Assembly (NCBI GenBank): GCA_036265385.1
Contig: DATAPD010000020.1
Coordinates: 186,001 to 250,000 of the forward strand
Reading direction: 5' to 3'
DNA from: DATAPD01 sp036265385
GTDB lineage: Bacteria; Acidobacteriota; Terriglobia; Terriglobales; Acidobacteriaceae
DNA: 64,000 nucleotides
Shown here: piece after piece, positions 8,850-16,686 of the stretch
Layout: each line of letters begins with the position of its first letter
Numbering within the stretch: the first letter of the stretch is position 1
The notes under the pieces: generated by a model
What the model saw: the letters and a program-made list of their open reading frames with translations, nothing else
Told to the model about the DNA's origin: nothing
Database searches by the model: none
Made by a program: the position numbers and the translations under genes

Positions 8850-9809
8850 TCAGGCGATACGGCGATCTGGCCAAATTTTTTCAAGAAACTTGTGCAGCAG
8901 GAAAAGCATTCCCAACGAAACGACAAAGATTAGCCAACCTGAAAAACTGTGAAAGAAGCCCTCTGCCTTCGCGGGATCCCAATATTGGACAAGCAGACCG
9001 GTTCCAACAATACGCAGGCTGTTGGCGGCCACGGCTATTGGAATCGCTGCGAGAGCGAGCACGATGCGCATCCGAGTAGACTCGGTGATCAGATAGCCAT
9101 AAATTACCGCAAGCGTCACCAGCGATAGCAGTGATCGAATACCGCTGCAGGCTTCGGCGACTTCCAGTGCCATCGCGGGCAACTGAATGACATTACCTTC
9201 CCTCAAAACCGGAACTCCCATTACTGGTAAGCTCCAGCTCGCGATTTTCGACGCGAGGATCTGCAATGGAAATGTCAGCTGATTGAAAATGATTGCTGGG
9301 ATCGGAATCATCAGAATCAGAAATGCCCAAGGAAATAGAACAGCGCGGAACACGTTCCAACCCCACATCAAGACCACCATCCCACCGACAACGATCAGGA
9401 AGGAAGCGCGGGAAAGAAAGAGCTCAGCCCCTAGGTTTCCTAAGACCAAGAGCGTGAGACCGAACAGCAATATGAGAGCGCCAATCCAGGAAGGCTGGAC
9501 ACGGGCGGCGGAAATCCGCGAGCGAGTTTGCCAAAGGACGAAGAGAGAAAATGCCGGAACGAAGAATCCGTGCGAAAAATTAGGATCCGCCTGCCATTGA
9601 CCAATCAGTCTTCCCATCACTGAGAAGTAGAGCCACCCGGTGAGGAAGAGCAAGATGATTGATTCCGCCCAGCCACCTCGACGCGCCTCTCCCGTCTCGG
9701 TGTCTGCTTTGTAAGTCTGTGCCGTGCCATTCACTCTTTCGGAGCATAAGCCCACTAGCGGCGGCACGCAAACAATCGAGCGCCCTTGTACTGCGAAGAT
9801 AACGATCAT
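8850..9809 (-). CDS. exosortase (EpsH/Xrt family) membrane transpeptidase
   Basis: 319-residue polytopic membrane protein with about eight hydrophobic segments from residue 50 to 306. The proposed catalytic triad is visible: Cys221 in EACSGIRSL, Arg266 in NSLRI and His287 in FFHSFSGW. Exosortases are thought to cut and transfer PEP-CTERM proteins, but where no substrate protein is encoded nearby they are tied to exopolysaccharide production. No PEP-CTERM protein is seen in this window. The first ~26 residues are poorly hydrophobic and may not be translated; a GTG at 9734 is an alternative start. The gene heads the minus-strand set exosortase-epsI-TPR and diverges from the polysaccharide operon, sharing its intergenic region. 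Confidence 0.9.
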   Translation of the reverse strand: MIVIFAVQGRSIVCVPPLVGLCSERVNGTAQTYKADTETGEARRGGWAESIILLFLTGWLYFSVMGRLIGQWQADPNFSHGFFVPAFSLFVLWQTRSRISAARVQPSWIGALILLFGLTLLVLGNLGAELFLSRASFLIVVGGMVVLMWGWNVFRAVLFPWAFLILMIPIPAIIFNQLTFPLQILASKIASWSLPVMGVPVLREGNVIQLPAMALEVAEACSGIRSLLSLVTLAVIYGYLITESTRMRIVLALAAIPIAVAANSLRIVGTGLLVQYWDPAKAEGFFHSFSGWLIFVVSLGMLFLLHKFLEKIWPDRRIA

Positions 9810-10155
9810 TCATCAAGGATGCTCACCCGCTCAAGTCCACATCCAAAGTGCACGCCTTCTACTTTCAATAAGATAAGAAAACCTACCGAGGGTTTGGCAG
9901 CTTGGGTTGAAGGCCAATTACCATTGTCACTAGTCGGACATTACGGATAAATGGGAAAAAACTTTCTCTTTTGTCCTTTCGCGTATACGGTAGAAGCTGT
10001 AGGCGGGGTTCGGGTGCTAAAAGTACCCTTCCTTAAGTTATTGAAAATGAACGAAATAGAATTCTCAATGGAACCCAGCCTAGGTGAGCAGGATGGCGAA
10101 AGCCGTGCTTAGAACTCAAGGGCGATGCCTTGGCTCTGAGTTCAACAGGAAGCGA
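9810..10155. other. divergent control region between exosortase and polysaccharide operon
   Basis: This stretch of about 346 bases lies between the exosortase start and the preferred start of the loop-less activator. It contains the sigma54-type candidate at 10094-10109. It also contains a possible housekeeping promoter: TTGTCA at 9924-9929, 17 bases, ATAAAT at 9947-9952. No GG-N10-GC motif reading toward exosortase was found. If translation instead started at the GTG at 10084, its last 72 bases would be coding. Confidence 0.5.
10094..10109 (+). promoter_or_regulatory. sigma54 promoter candidate for the polysaccharide operon
   Basis: TGGCGAAAGCCGTGCT has GG (10095-10096), ten bases and GC (10107-10108), keeping TGGC and TGCT of the consensus. 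A transcript would start near 10120, about 36 bases before the ATG at 10156, which has AGGAAG ahead of it. This is the same geometry as the candidates before the PilZ gene and the second activator, and it argues for the ATG rather than the GTG at 10084. Confidence 0.42.
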
Positions 10156-11103
10156 ATGTCTGTAGAGGAAACGAAAGCCGAAATCGGGAATATGCCCGCC
10201 GTACCAGTGGAACCCGCGACGAAGCTTTTTGTCGAAGCGTGCAGCCCCTCGATGCGGTCGGTGGAAGCGGTCTTGGGCGAGCTGGCGGGGCGCGATCTGC
10301 CAGTTCTGTTGATGGCCGAACCTGGAGCTGGAAAGCACGCTGCAGCCCGGTTCCTCCACGAGATGTCTCAACGAAAAGAGGAGAGTTTCCAGGCTGTTTG
10401 CTGTGCTGATCTCACACCCGACCTGCTGGTCGCCGGGGCGGCTTCCATTTGGGGTGCAGGGACGGTTTACTTGGACGAATTTGCGGATCTGCCCAAGGAA
10501 TCTCAGCTCGAGCTTTTTCGTTTGCTCACTGCGATACCCGGTAATGGGCACCCAATTCTCCAAGCTCGCCTGATTTGTGGAACGTCAAGAGATCTTGAAA
10601 TGGAAGTGAAATCCGGCAGGTTGCGGGAAGATCTCTACTACCGCTTGAGCGGTGTGTCACTTCGTTTGCCTCCACTTCGGCAGCGAAAAGAGGATGTACC
10701 GCAACTGGTAGCGTTCTTTCTTGAAAAATATTCGCGCGAGTTTCGATGCGCACTTCCGCGTCTAAGCGATTCCACCCTGCAGTTATTTCAAGAGTACGCG
10801 TGGCCGGGCAATATTCGCGAGTTGGAGGATGCCGCGAAGGCAATCGTTGTCCTCGGAGATGAAGCGTTGGCTATGCGCGGGCTGCGCTCGATGCTTCAGA
10901 AAACTGATCGTGCGGGTGAGCGGGTTTCCCTTAAGCAAGCGGCACGCGCTGCGTCTCGTGAAGCGGAAAGGGAACTGATTCTCAAAGCTCTAACGCGGAC
11001 ACGTTGGAATCGTCGCCGTGCCGCTCAGGAATTGCAGATTAGCTATAAGGCTTTGCTCTACAAGTTGAAACAAATTGGATTCGAAGAGTATGGAACTTCC
11101 TAA
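10156..11103 (+). CDS. degenerate sigma54-activator paralogue lacking the GAFTGA loop
   Basis: 315 residues from the ATG preceded by AGGAAG (a GTG 72 bases upstream is an alternative start). It has the AAA+ core and Fis helix-turn-helix of an NtrC-type protein: Walker A-like EPGAGKH (55-61), Walker B VYLDEF, arginine-finger region REDLYYRLSG and C-terminal ISYKALLYK. Between the two Walker motifs, the segment holding ESELFGYExGAFTGA in its paralogues is about 18 residues shorter and contains no GAFTGA. That loop is the part that contacts sigma54, so this protein should not activate sigma54 promoters in the usual way. It is the first gene of the polysaccharide operon, 15 bases before the export gene. 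It may be a repressor, a competitor for the shared site, or a sigma70-acting TyrR-like regulator. Confidence 0.88.
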   Translation: MSVEETKAEIGNMPAVPVEPATKLFVEACSPSMRSVEAVLGELAGRDLPVLLMAEPGAGKHAAARFLHEMSQRKEESFQAVCCADLTPDLLVAGAASIWGAGTVYLDEFADLPKESQLELFRLLTAIPGNGHPILQARLICGTSRDLEMEVKSGRLREDLYYRLSGVSLRLPPLRQRKEDVPQLVAFFLEKYSREFRCALPRLSDSTLQLFQEYAWPGNIRELEDAAKAIVVLGDEALAMRGLRSMLQKTDRAGERVSLKQAARAASREAERELILKALTRTRWNRRRAAQELQISYKALLYKLKQIGFEEYGTS

Positions 11104-11118
11104 GTTCCAGGAGAAGGT

Positions 11119-11739
11119 ATGAACCAAAAGTTGCTTTGGGGAATCTTGATCGTGTTCGCATGCGCACTGACAGCGTTTTGCCAGGACAGTGCCACTGCTG
11201 GTGCTGCGACCGCAAAAAGTGCTGCGGCACCGGCCCCGGAGCCAAAGTCAGTTGCGGGTCCGGAATACATCATTGGCCCCGATGACACACTGCATGTATC
11301 GGTTTGGAAGGAGCCTGACCTCACCGCAACGCTGCCGGTGCGGCCCGATGGGAAGATTTCATTGCCACTCTTGAACGATGTTCAGGCAGCCGGCCTGACG
11401 CCAATGCAGCTCGCAGACTCTTTGACGGGGAAATTGAAGAAGTTTGTTGCTGATCCTCGAGTGACGGTTGTTGTTACTCAGATCAACAGCAAGCGCGTGT
11501 ACCTCGTCGGAGAAGTCCTTCATCCCGGACCATTGCCCATGCTGCCCAACATGACCGTACTGCAGGCATTGGCCAGCGGCGGCTTTACGCAATTTGCAAA
11601 CACTAAAGGGATTTACGTATTACGTACCGAAAATGGACGTCAAATCAAGACACCGGTTAATTACAAACAACTGATCAAGGGCGAGTCAGTAGATCAAAAC
11701 CTCGTTCTAAGACCGGGGGATACCATTGTCGTACCGTAA
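11119..11739 (+). CDS. polysaccharide export protein (Wza-like, Poly_export/SLBB)
   Basis: 206 residues with an N-terminal signal peptide (hydrophobic 6-18, probable cleavage near AFCQD). The polysaccharide biosynthesis/export domain begins YIIGPDDTLHVSVWKEPDL and continues through RPDGKISLPLLNDVQAAGLTP. It is followed by one SLBB-like beta-grasp unit (VYLVGEVLHPGPLPM) and ends in LRPGDTIVVP. This is the short Wza/EpsD-type outer-membrane export component of exosortase-linked loci; the C-terminal membrane helix of E. coli Wza is absent, as is usual for short forms. A ribosome-binding sequence AGGAGAAGG lies just before the ATG. The following barrel-protein gene starts inside its last 14 bases, so the pair is translationally coupled. 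Confidence 0.92.
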   Translation: MNQKLLWGILIVFACALTAFCQDSATAGAATAKSAAAPAPEPKSVAGPEYIIGPDDTLHVSVWKEPDLTATLPVRPDGKISLPLLNDVQAAGLTPMQLADSLTGKLKKFVADPRVTVVVTQINSKRVYLVGEVLHPGPLPMLPNMTVLQALASGGFTQFANTKGIYVLRTENGRQIKTPVNYKQLIKGESVDQNLVLRPGDTIVVP

Positions 11740-13168
11740 ATTTGTCGATTTCGAAGTTCGAGGCTGGTTGCCAATTGCACTCCTTGTGTTTGGAGTGATT
11801 GCACAGGCTCAGAATATGCCAACCCCGGAAGTGGGTGCACAAACGCCCAACCAGCCCGCACCTGCTTTCGGACAGGAAACCCCTCCTCAGCAGGCCACAG
11901 AGAACCCGCCACTTTCCGGACTGGACGAGCCAGTGTTCGAGCCCGGTTCGGACGTGAAGAACTACATCCAGCCTGGGTTGGCCGTTAGCGAATCGTTGGA
12001 CACCAATGCAGCCGGGGATTTTAGCAACGCCAAGGTGCGATCGGTCACGCGAGTGCTTGGCAGCCTCGCAGTCCAGCGCATCTGGAGCCGCTTCGACGCA
12101 GGTCTGGACTACGTCGGAGGAGCTGGAATTTACACTCATGGATTAGGTACCCGGCAAGTTCACTCTCTCGACTCTTTTGGAAGAACTTTTTGGCGCAATG
12201 GACATCTGACGCTGCGTAACAATTTCTCTTATCTACCCGAAGGTACGTTTGGATTTGGTTCCTATGGTGGAGTCGGCGGATTTCCCTTTGGAGGCGCAAT
12301 TGGTGGAGGTGGCGTAGGGGGCTTTGGAGGTGCGCTCCACTTTTTTGGGGTCGGACAGCTGGGGACGCTGGGCAATGAACCGCACCTGACAAATCTTTCG
12401 ACGATCGACATAGCCCAACACCTCACACCTCGTTCAAGCGTAACGTTCACCGCTGGCTATGGGATCGGTCACTTCACGGACGATACACAGAACCTAGTCG
12501 ACAGTCGTCAGACAGCAGCTCAGGTGGGCTACAACTACGTGCTCTCACGTAAGGACCAGATTGGCCTTATCTACGGATATCAGCACTTTCAATTTCCGGG
12601 TGGCGGAAACACGTTCAACACTCATCTCGGTCACATCATGTATGGTCGCGCGATTACGGGGAGAATGAGTTTCGTGATCGCTGCTGGCCCTCAGGTGACT
12701 GAATTGCGGGATCCTGTGTTCGGCAACACAAATCGGCTCACCGGCAGCGGCCGCGCTTCGCTGCACTATCGTTTCCCAAAGACTACCTTCGCTTTCGTTT
12801 ACTCACGTTACAACACAACGGGATCTGGCTTCTTTGCAGGAGCTGAAAGTGACATCATCAGATTCAATGTTACGCGCGCACTTGGCCGAAAATATGAGGG
12901 GTTTGCCGATGTCGGATATTCGCGTAACAAACGGCTTCAGGACAGCTTTCTTGGTGTGAATGCGGCCCATTTCAACAGCATCTATGCAGGAACCGGTGTG
13001 CATCGGCAGCTGACTCGTGAGTTGAGATTGTTTCTTACTTATCAGTTTGCTGAAGTTTCTTTCGACGATGCGCTTTGCGCAGGAGATCCCTCTTGCAGCC
13101 ACAGCGGGCAACGGCATGTCGTAACTGTTGGATTGGGATGGCGTCCTCGGCCAGTCAGACTTGATTGA
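11726..13168 (+). CDS. outer-membrane beta-barrel protein of the polysaccharide locus
   Basis: 480 residues with a signal peptide ending near VIAQAQ. A Pro/Gln-rich linker is followed by alternating hydrophobic/aromatic strands typical of an outer-membrane barrel (for example SVTFTAGYGIGHFTDD and LRLFLTYQFAEVSF). A glycine/phenylalanine-rich insert around residues 170-212 (GGVGGFPFGG, GGGVGGFGG) probably forms a flexible loop. It corresponds in position and character to the porin-like outer-membrane proteins of PEP-CTERM/Xrt loci. The start is a TTG overlapping the export gene; later in-frame GTG codons would destroy the signal peptide. It probably forms or gates the outer-membrane route for the polymer together with the export protein. 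Confidence 0.75.
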   Translation: MSYRKFVDFEVRGWLPIALLVFGVIAQAQNMPTPEVGAQTPNQPAPAFGQETPPQQATENPPLSGLDEPVFEPGSDVKNYIQPGLAVSESLDTNAAGDFSNAKVRSVTRVLGSLAVQRIWSRFDAGLDYVGGAGIYTHGLGTRQVHSLDSFGRTFWRNGHLTLRNNFSYLPEGTFGFGSYGGVGGFPFGGAIGGGGVGGFGGALHFFGVGQLGTLGNEPHLTNLSTIDIAQHLTPRSSVTFTAGYGIGHFTDDTQNLVDSRQTAAQVGYNYVLSRKDQIGLIYGYQHFQFPGGGNTFNTHLGHIMYGRAITGRMSFVIAAGPQVTELRDPVFGNTNRLTGSGRASLHYRFPKTTFAFVYSRYNTTGSGFFAGAESDIIRFNVTRALGRKYEGFADVGYSRNKRLQDSFLGVNAAHFNSIYAGTGVHRQLTRELRLFLTYQFAEVSFDDALCAGDPSCSHSGQRHVVTVGLGWRPRPVRLD

Positions 13169-13224
13169 GGCATTGAAACATCTGAGATAAGAAGGCTCCT
13201 TGTGAGCCAGAATTGGATGAGCAA

Positions 13225-14787
13225 ATGATTGAGAATCGCGAATTAAGTATGGACGATTATCTGGCGATGTTTCGCCGGCGAATCAAGGTGATCCTGATTC
13301 CTGCATTGCTGGCCCCCTTGGCGGGTTTCCTGATCTCTTACGCATTTCCGGCCAAATACACCTCCCAGTCGCTAGTGCTGGTTGAGGAACAGAAAGTGCC
13401 CGAAGGCTATGTCAAACCCGTGGTCACCGAGGATTTGATGCAGCGTATCGCGACCGTTCAGCAACGGGTATTGGCACAGTCTCGCCTTCTACCCGCGTTA
13501 CAGAATCTGCCGGTTGCTAAGAACCGCAACGTTGCCGACATGGTCGACGAAGTACGTTCCAATCTGTCGATCGAGCCTGTTTCTACGGACATAAGTCAAG
13601 CGGCCAAGAAGCCGAAAAAGCCTGGGCAAGGTAATGACGTTCCCGGATTCACCGTCAACTACACCGCGCGTAGCCCGCGCGAAGCTCAAGAAGTTTGTGA
13701 CGCGGTTACGAGCTTGATGATTGAAGAAAACCTTAAGTCTCGCGAGCAAGTAGCGCAGAGTACGACCGAATTTTTGACGCGACAGCTTGAAGAGAAGAAG
13801 AAAGACCTCGACGAGCAAGACTCCAAGTTGGCCGTTTTCAAGCGTCAGTACATGGGTCAGTTGCCAGGGGATGTCGACAACAATCTCAAGCTGCTGATGG
13901 CGGCGAATTCTCAATTGGACTCGAATACGCAGTCCCTAAATCGTGCTCAGCAGGACAAGGCGTACACAGAATCGCTTTTGGCGCAGCAGTTGGCCGCATG
14001 GAAGTCGACGCAATCATCAACTAATCCGGCGACGTTAGAGCAGCAACTTGCCACGCTGCAGTCCCAATTACTCCAACTGCAGGCACGCTACACGGCTGAT
14101 CATCCCGATGTGATTAAGACGAAAGCTGACATTGCAGAATTGAAAAAGAGGCTTGCGGAAGTGAACTCCGCATCTGCTGCGCCCACCGAAGGCACGGAAA
14201 AGGCAAGTGCTTCTGAGCCAGCAGAAATACGACAGTTGCGTTTGCAGATTCATCAGTACGAGCAAGTCATCGAACAAACATCGCGCGAGCAGAAGCGTCT
14301 ACAAGCCCAGGTTCAGGTTTATCAGGGCCGTATGGCCCTCAGTCCGGGGATTGAAGAACAGTACAAGCAACTTACGCGAGATTACGACACTGCGCTGAAG
14401 AGTTACCAGGATCTGCTTGCCAAGAAGGGCGATTCAGAAATGGCAACCGACATGGAGCGGCGCCAACAGGGCGAACAGATGCGGCTGCTGAATCAGGCAT
14501 CTTTGCCAGAATCTCCGAGTTTTCCCAATCGCTGGCTTTTTGCTGGGGGTGGACTAGGAGTCGGTTTGTTCATCGGCCTTGCAATCGCAATGTGGCTGGA
14601 GCTACGCGACAAGTCGATCCGAACCGAGCAGGACGTAGTAGCTGCACTCGAATTACCGACTCTCGTTTCTGTGCCGTGGCTTACAGAAGAATTCAAGAAC
14701 GGAAACGGCAAGAACGGGCATAAGCGATGGGGGCGTTCGTCGGATTCTACTGATACCGCTGATATACATCAGAACGTTCGAACGTAG
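13225..14787 (+). CDS. Wzz-family polysaccharide chain-length determinant
   Basis: 520 residues from the ATG (an in-frame TTG lies 12 bases upstream). The architecture is that of polysaccharide co-polymerases: an N-terminal membrane helix (about 22-42, VILIPALLAPLAGFLISYAF), a large periplasmic region rich in coiled coil (about 170-240 and 320-375), the GNVR-like segment LTRDYDTALKSYQDLLAKK, and a C-terminal helix (WLFAGGGLGVGLFIGLAIAMW). There is no fused kinase domain; the tyrosine kinase is a separate gene two positions downstream. This matches the split Wzc organisation of exosortase loci. It sets polymer length and couples the kinase to export. The gene is 57 bases after the barrel gene and 9 bases before the ATPase. 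Confidence 0.92.
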   Translation: MIENRELSMDDYLAMFRRRIKVILIPALLAPLAGFLISYAFPAKYTSQSLVLVEEQKVPEGYVKPVVTEDLMQRIATVQQRVLAQSRLLPALQNLPVAKNRNVADMVDEVRSNLSIEPVSTDISQAAKKPKKPGQGNDVPGFTVNYTARSPREAQEVCDAVTSLMIEENLKSREQVAQSTTEFLTRQLEEKKKDLDEQDSKLAVFKRQYMGQLPGDVDNNLKLLMAANSQLDSNTQSLNRAQQDKAYTESLLAQQLAAWKSTQSSTNPATLEQQLATLQSQLLQLQARYTADHPDVIKTKADIAELKKRLAEVNSASAAPTEGTEKASASEPAEIRQLRLQIHQYEQVIEQTSREQKRLQAQVQVYQGRMALSPGIEEQYKQLTRDYDTALKSYQDLLAKKGDSEMATDMERRQQGEQMRLLNQASLPESPSFPNRWLFAGGGLGVGLFIGLAIAMWLELRDKSIRTEQDVVAALELPTLVSVPWLTEEFKNGNGKNGHKRWGRSSDSTDTADIHQNVRT

Positions 14788-14795
14788 AGGGAAGC

Positions 14796-15749
14796 ATGTA
14801 CAAGGAATTTTTTGGCCTGCGCGCCAATCCATTTAACGTTAATCCGGACCCGCGTTATTTGTTTCTAACGCGCCACACGGAGGAGGCCCTTGCCTGTCTG
14901 ACGTATGGAATCCAGAGCCGGAAAGGGTTTGTTCTTCTTACCGGTGAAGTTGGAACGGGTAAGACGACGCTGATCAACAAGCTATTGGAGTGGCTACGTC
15001 TGCAGCAGGTTGCGACTGCCTTTGTGTTCAATTCGCGGATGAATGTACCTCAATTCCTCGATTACATGATGGCGGATTTTGGCATTCCCTGCGATTCGAA
15101 ATCGAAGAGTCAGATATTGCTTCGACTGTACAACTGGCTCCTAGATCGTTACCGCGCAGGCGAGACGGCCGTGTTGATCGTGGATGAGGCGCAGAATCTT
15201 TCGGATGAAGTACTCGAGGAAATTCGAATGCTTACGAATCTCGAGACTTTTACTGAGAAACTGCTTCAAATTGTTCTTGTGGGACAGCCGGAACTGGAAC
15301 AGAAACTTAAGCAGCCACAATTGCGTCAATTACGTCAGCGCCTCACTTTACGCGCGAAGACGCATCCTCTAAGCCTGGAGGAAACGAAAGCTTATGTGCA
15401 GCAGCGTTTGCGCATTGCGGGTTCGAACGGACAGCCGATCTTTGACCCCGAAGCACTCGTGGCAATCCATAAGTTTTCCAACGGCATTCCTCGCGTTGTC
15501 AATTTGCTTTGCGAGCATTGCCTCGTAAGCGCGTTCGTGGATCAACAGAAGAGTGTTGCGGTGGGAGTGGTGGAAGCAGTGGCCCGAGATTTTGATCTGA
15601 GTACGGACACGGCTTCTTCAGCAATGACTCCATCCAGTTCGCTTTCTAGCGAAAAGTTTGATGTTGCGGAAGCCCTTAAGACGTTGGCGACGCTAGCCGA
15701 CCGGCTTCGTCAATCTGAATCCGACCTCCCCAACGAAAGGAAATTATGA
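14796..15749 (+). CDS. exosortase-system secretion ATPase (ExeA-like AAA)
   Basis: 317 residues beginning MYKEFFGLRANPFNVNPDP, the hallmark of the ExeA/GspA-like AAA ATPases found in PEP-CTERM/Xrt loci. Walker A GEVGTGKTT lies at 50-58 and Walker B VLIVDEAQNL at about 126-135. The sensor region has GQPELEQKL and later NGIPRVVNLLCEHCL. No peptidoglycan-binding or membrane segment is seen, so it is cytoplasmic. It probably powers or organises assembly of the export machinery, but its exact substrate is unknown. Its stop overlaps the tyrosine-kinase start by 4 bases. Confidence 0.92.
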   Translation: MYKEFFGLRANPFNVNPDPRYLFLTRHTEEALACLTYGIQSRKGFVLLTGEVGTGKTTLINKLLEWLRLQQVATAFVFNSRMNVPQFLDYMMADFGIPCDSKSKSQILLRLYNWLLDRYRAGETAVLIVDEAQNLSDEVLEEIRMLTNLETFTEKLLQIVLVGQPELEQKLKQPQLRQLRQRLTLRAKTHPLSLEETKAYVQQRLRIAGSNGQPIFDPEALVAIHKFSNGIPRVVNLLCEHCLVSAFVDQQKSVAVGVVEAVARDFDLSTDTASSAMTPSSSLSSEKFDVAEALKTLATLADRLRQSESDLPNERKL

Positions 15750-16669
15750 GCCGAATTCACGAGGCATTGAAAAAAGCGGAACAGGAACGAGCATCCTCTC
15801 AAGGGGTTCCGTCGGAATCTACACCACTGGCGGAAAGGGAAGTTGAGCATTCTCCAGCTTTCTCATCCGCGACGGCGGTGCAGAGCGCACCGAATCCTGC
15901 GTCGGAAACGATGCCTGCTTTCACGAGTCAGGTGACTGCTGACACTCTCTTGGCACGTTGCGCACAGGGAAACTGGAATCCTGATCCGAAGGTCATGCTG
16001 TTTGTTTCAGGAGACGATCAGAAAGCAGGGACCGAGGAGTTCCGTACATTGCGATCGCGTTTGTGTCACATGCGCGAAAGCGGTACGTTGAAGAAGTTGT
16101 TGGTGACCAGTGCACTTCCTAAAGAAGGAAAATCCTTTGTCGCACTCAATCTTGCGCAAGTGCTTGTGCGTCAGCACGGACGCCGGATCCTCTTGATCGA
16201 TGGCGATTTGCGCGGACCTCGCTTGCATCAGTCGATAGGTACGGAATCCACCCCTGGTCTCGTGAACTATCTCACGGGAGAGAGCGATGAATTCTCGATT
16301 ATCCAGCGCGGCTCGATTGACAATCTTTTTTTCCTGCCCGCAGGGAGGGCGGTCTCCAATGCGCCTGAACTGGTATCGAATGGACGTTTAAAGCTCTTGA
16401 TGCAGCGTGTCGAACCACTTTTTGACTGGATCATCCTTGATTCACCGCCAGCCGTTCCTGTGGCCGACGCAAGTCAACTCGCGAAATACTGCGACGGAGT
16501 CTTGATGGTTGTCCGTTCAAATACCACGCCAGTGGACATGGCTCGTAAGGCACGTCAGGAATTTTCGGATAAGCAGTTGGTTGGCGTTGTACTTAACGGC
16601 ATCAGCGAAGATGCTAGCGATTACTATTCGCGTTATTACTACGGTCCGGTCGATGGGAGTCAAGCCTAG
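15746..16669 (+). CDS. CpsD/CapB-type tyrosine autokinase
   Basis: 307-residue bacterial tyrosine kinase starting MSRIHEALKKAEQE, typical of the exosortase-associated subfamily. Walker A SALPKEGKS (122-130), Walker A' LLIDGDLRG (149-157) and Walker B WIILDSPP (228-235) are intact. A C-terminal tyrosine cluster DYYSRYYYG (Y293, 294, 297, 298, 299) provides autophosphorylation sites. It should cycle between phosphorylated and free states with the chain-length protein to control polymerisation. A low-molecular-weight tyrosine phosphatase gene at about 48 kb is a plausible antagonist. It overlaps the ATPase gene by 4 bases. Confidence 0.93.
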   Translation: MSRIHEALKKAEQERASSQGVPSESTPLAEREVEHSPAFSSATAVQSAPNPASETMPAFTSQVTADTLLARCAQGNWNPDPKVMLFVSGDDQKAGTEEFRTLRSRLCHMRESGTLKKLLVTSALPKEGKSFVALNLAQVLVRQHGRRILLIDGDLRGPRLHQSIGTESTPGLVNYLTGESDEFSIIQRGSIDNLFFLPAGRAVSNAPELVSNGRLKLLMQRVEPLFDWIILDSPPAVPVADASQLAKYCDGVLMVVRSNTTPVDMARKARQEFSDKQLVGVVLNGISEDASDYYSRYYYGPVDGSQA

Positions 16670-16686
16670 TACGGCAGGGACTTTCC

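Noticed and set aside
10015..10035. GGGGTTCGGGTGC resembling a sigma54 promoter upstream of the polysaccharide operon
   Set aside because: Spacing between GG and GC is nine bases, not ten, for the pairing that would fit; the motif at 10094 fits better.
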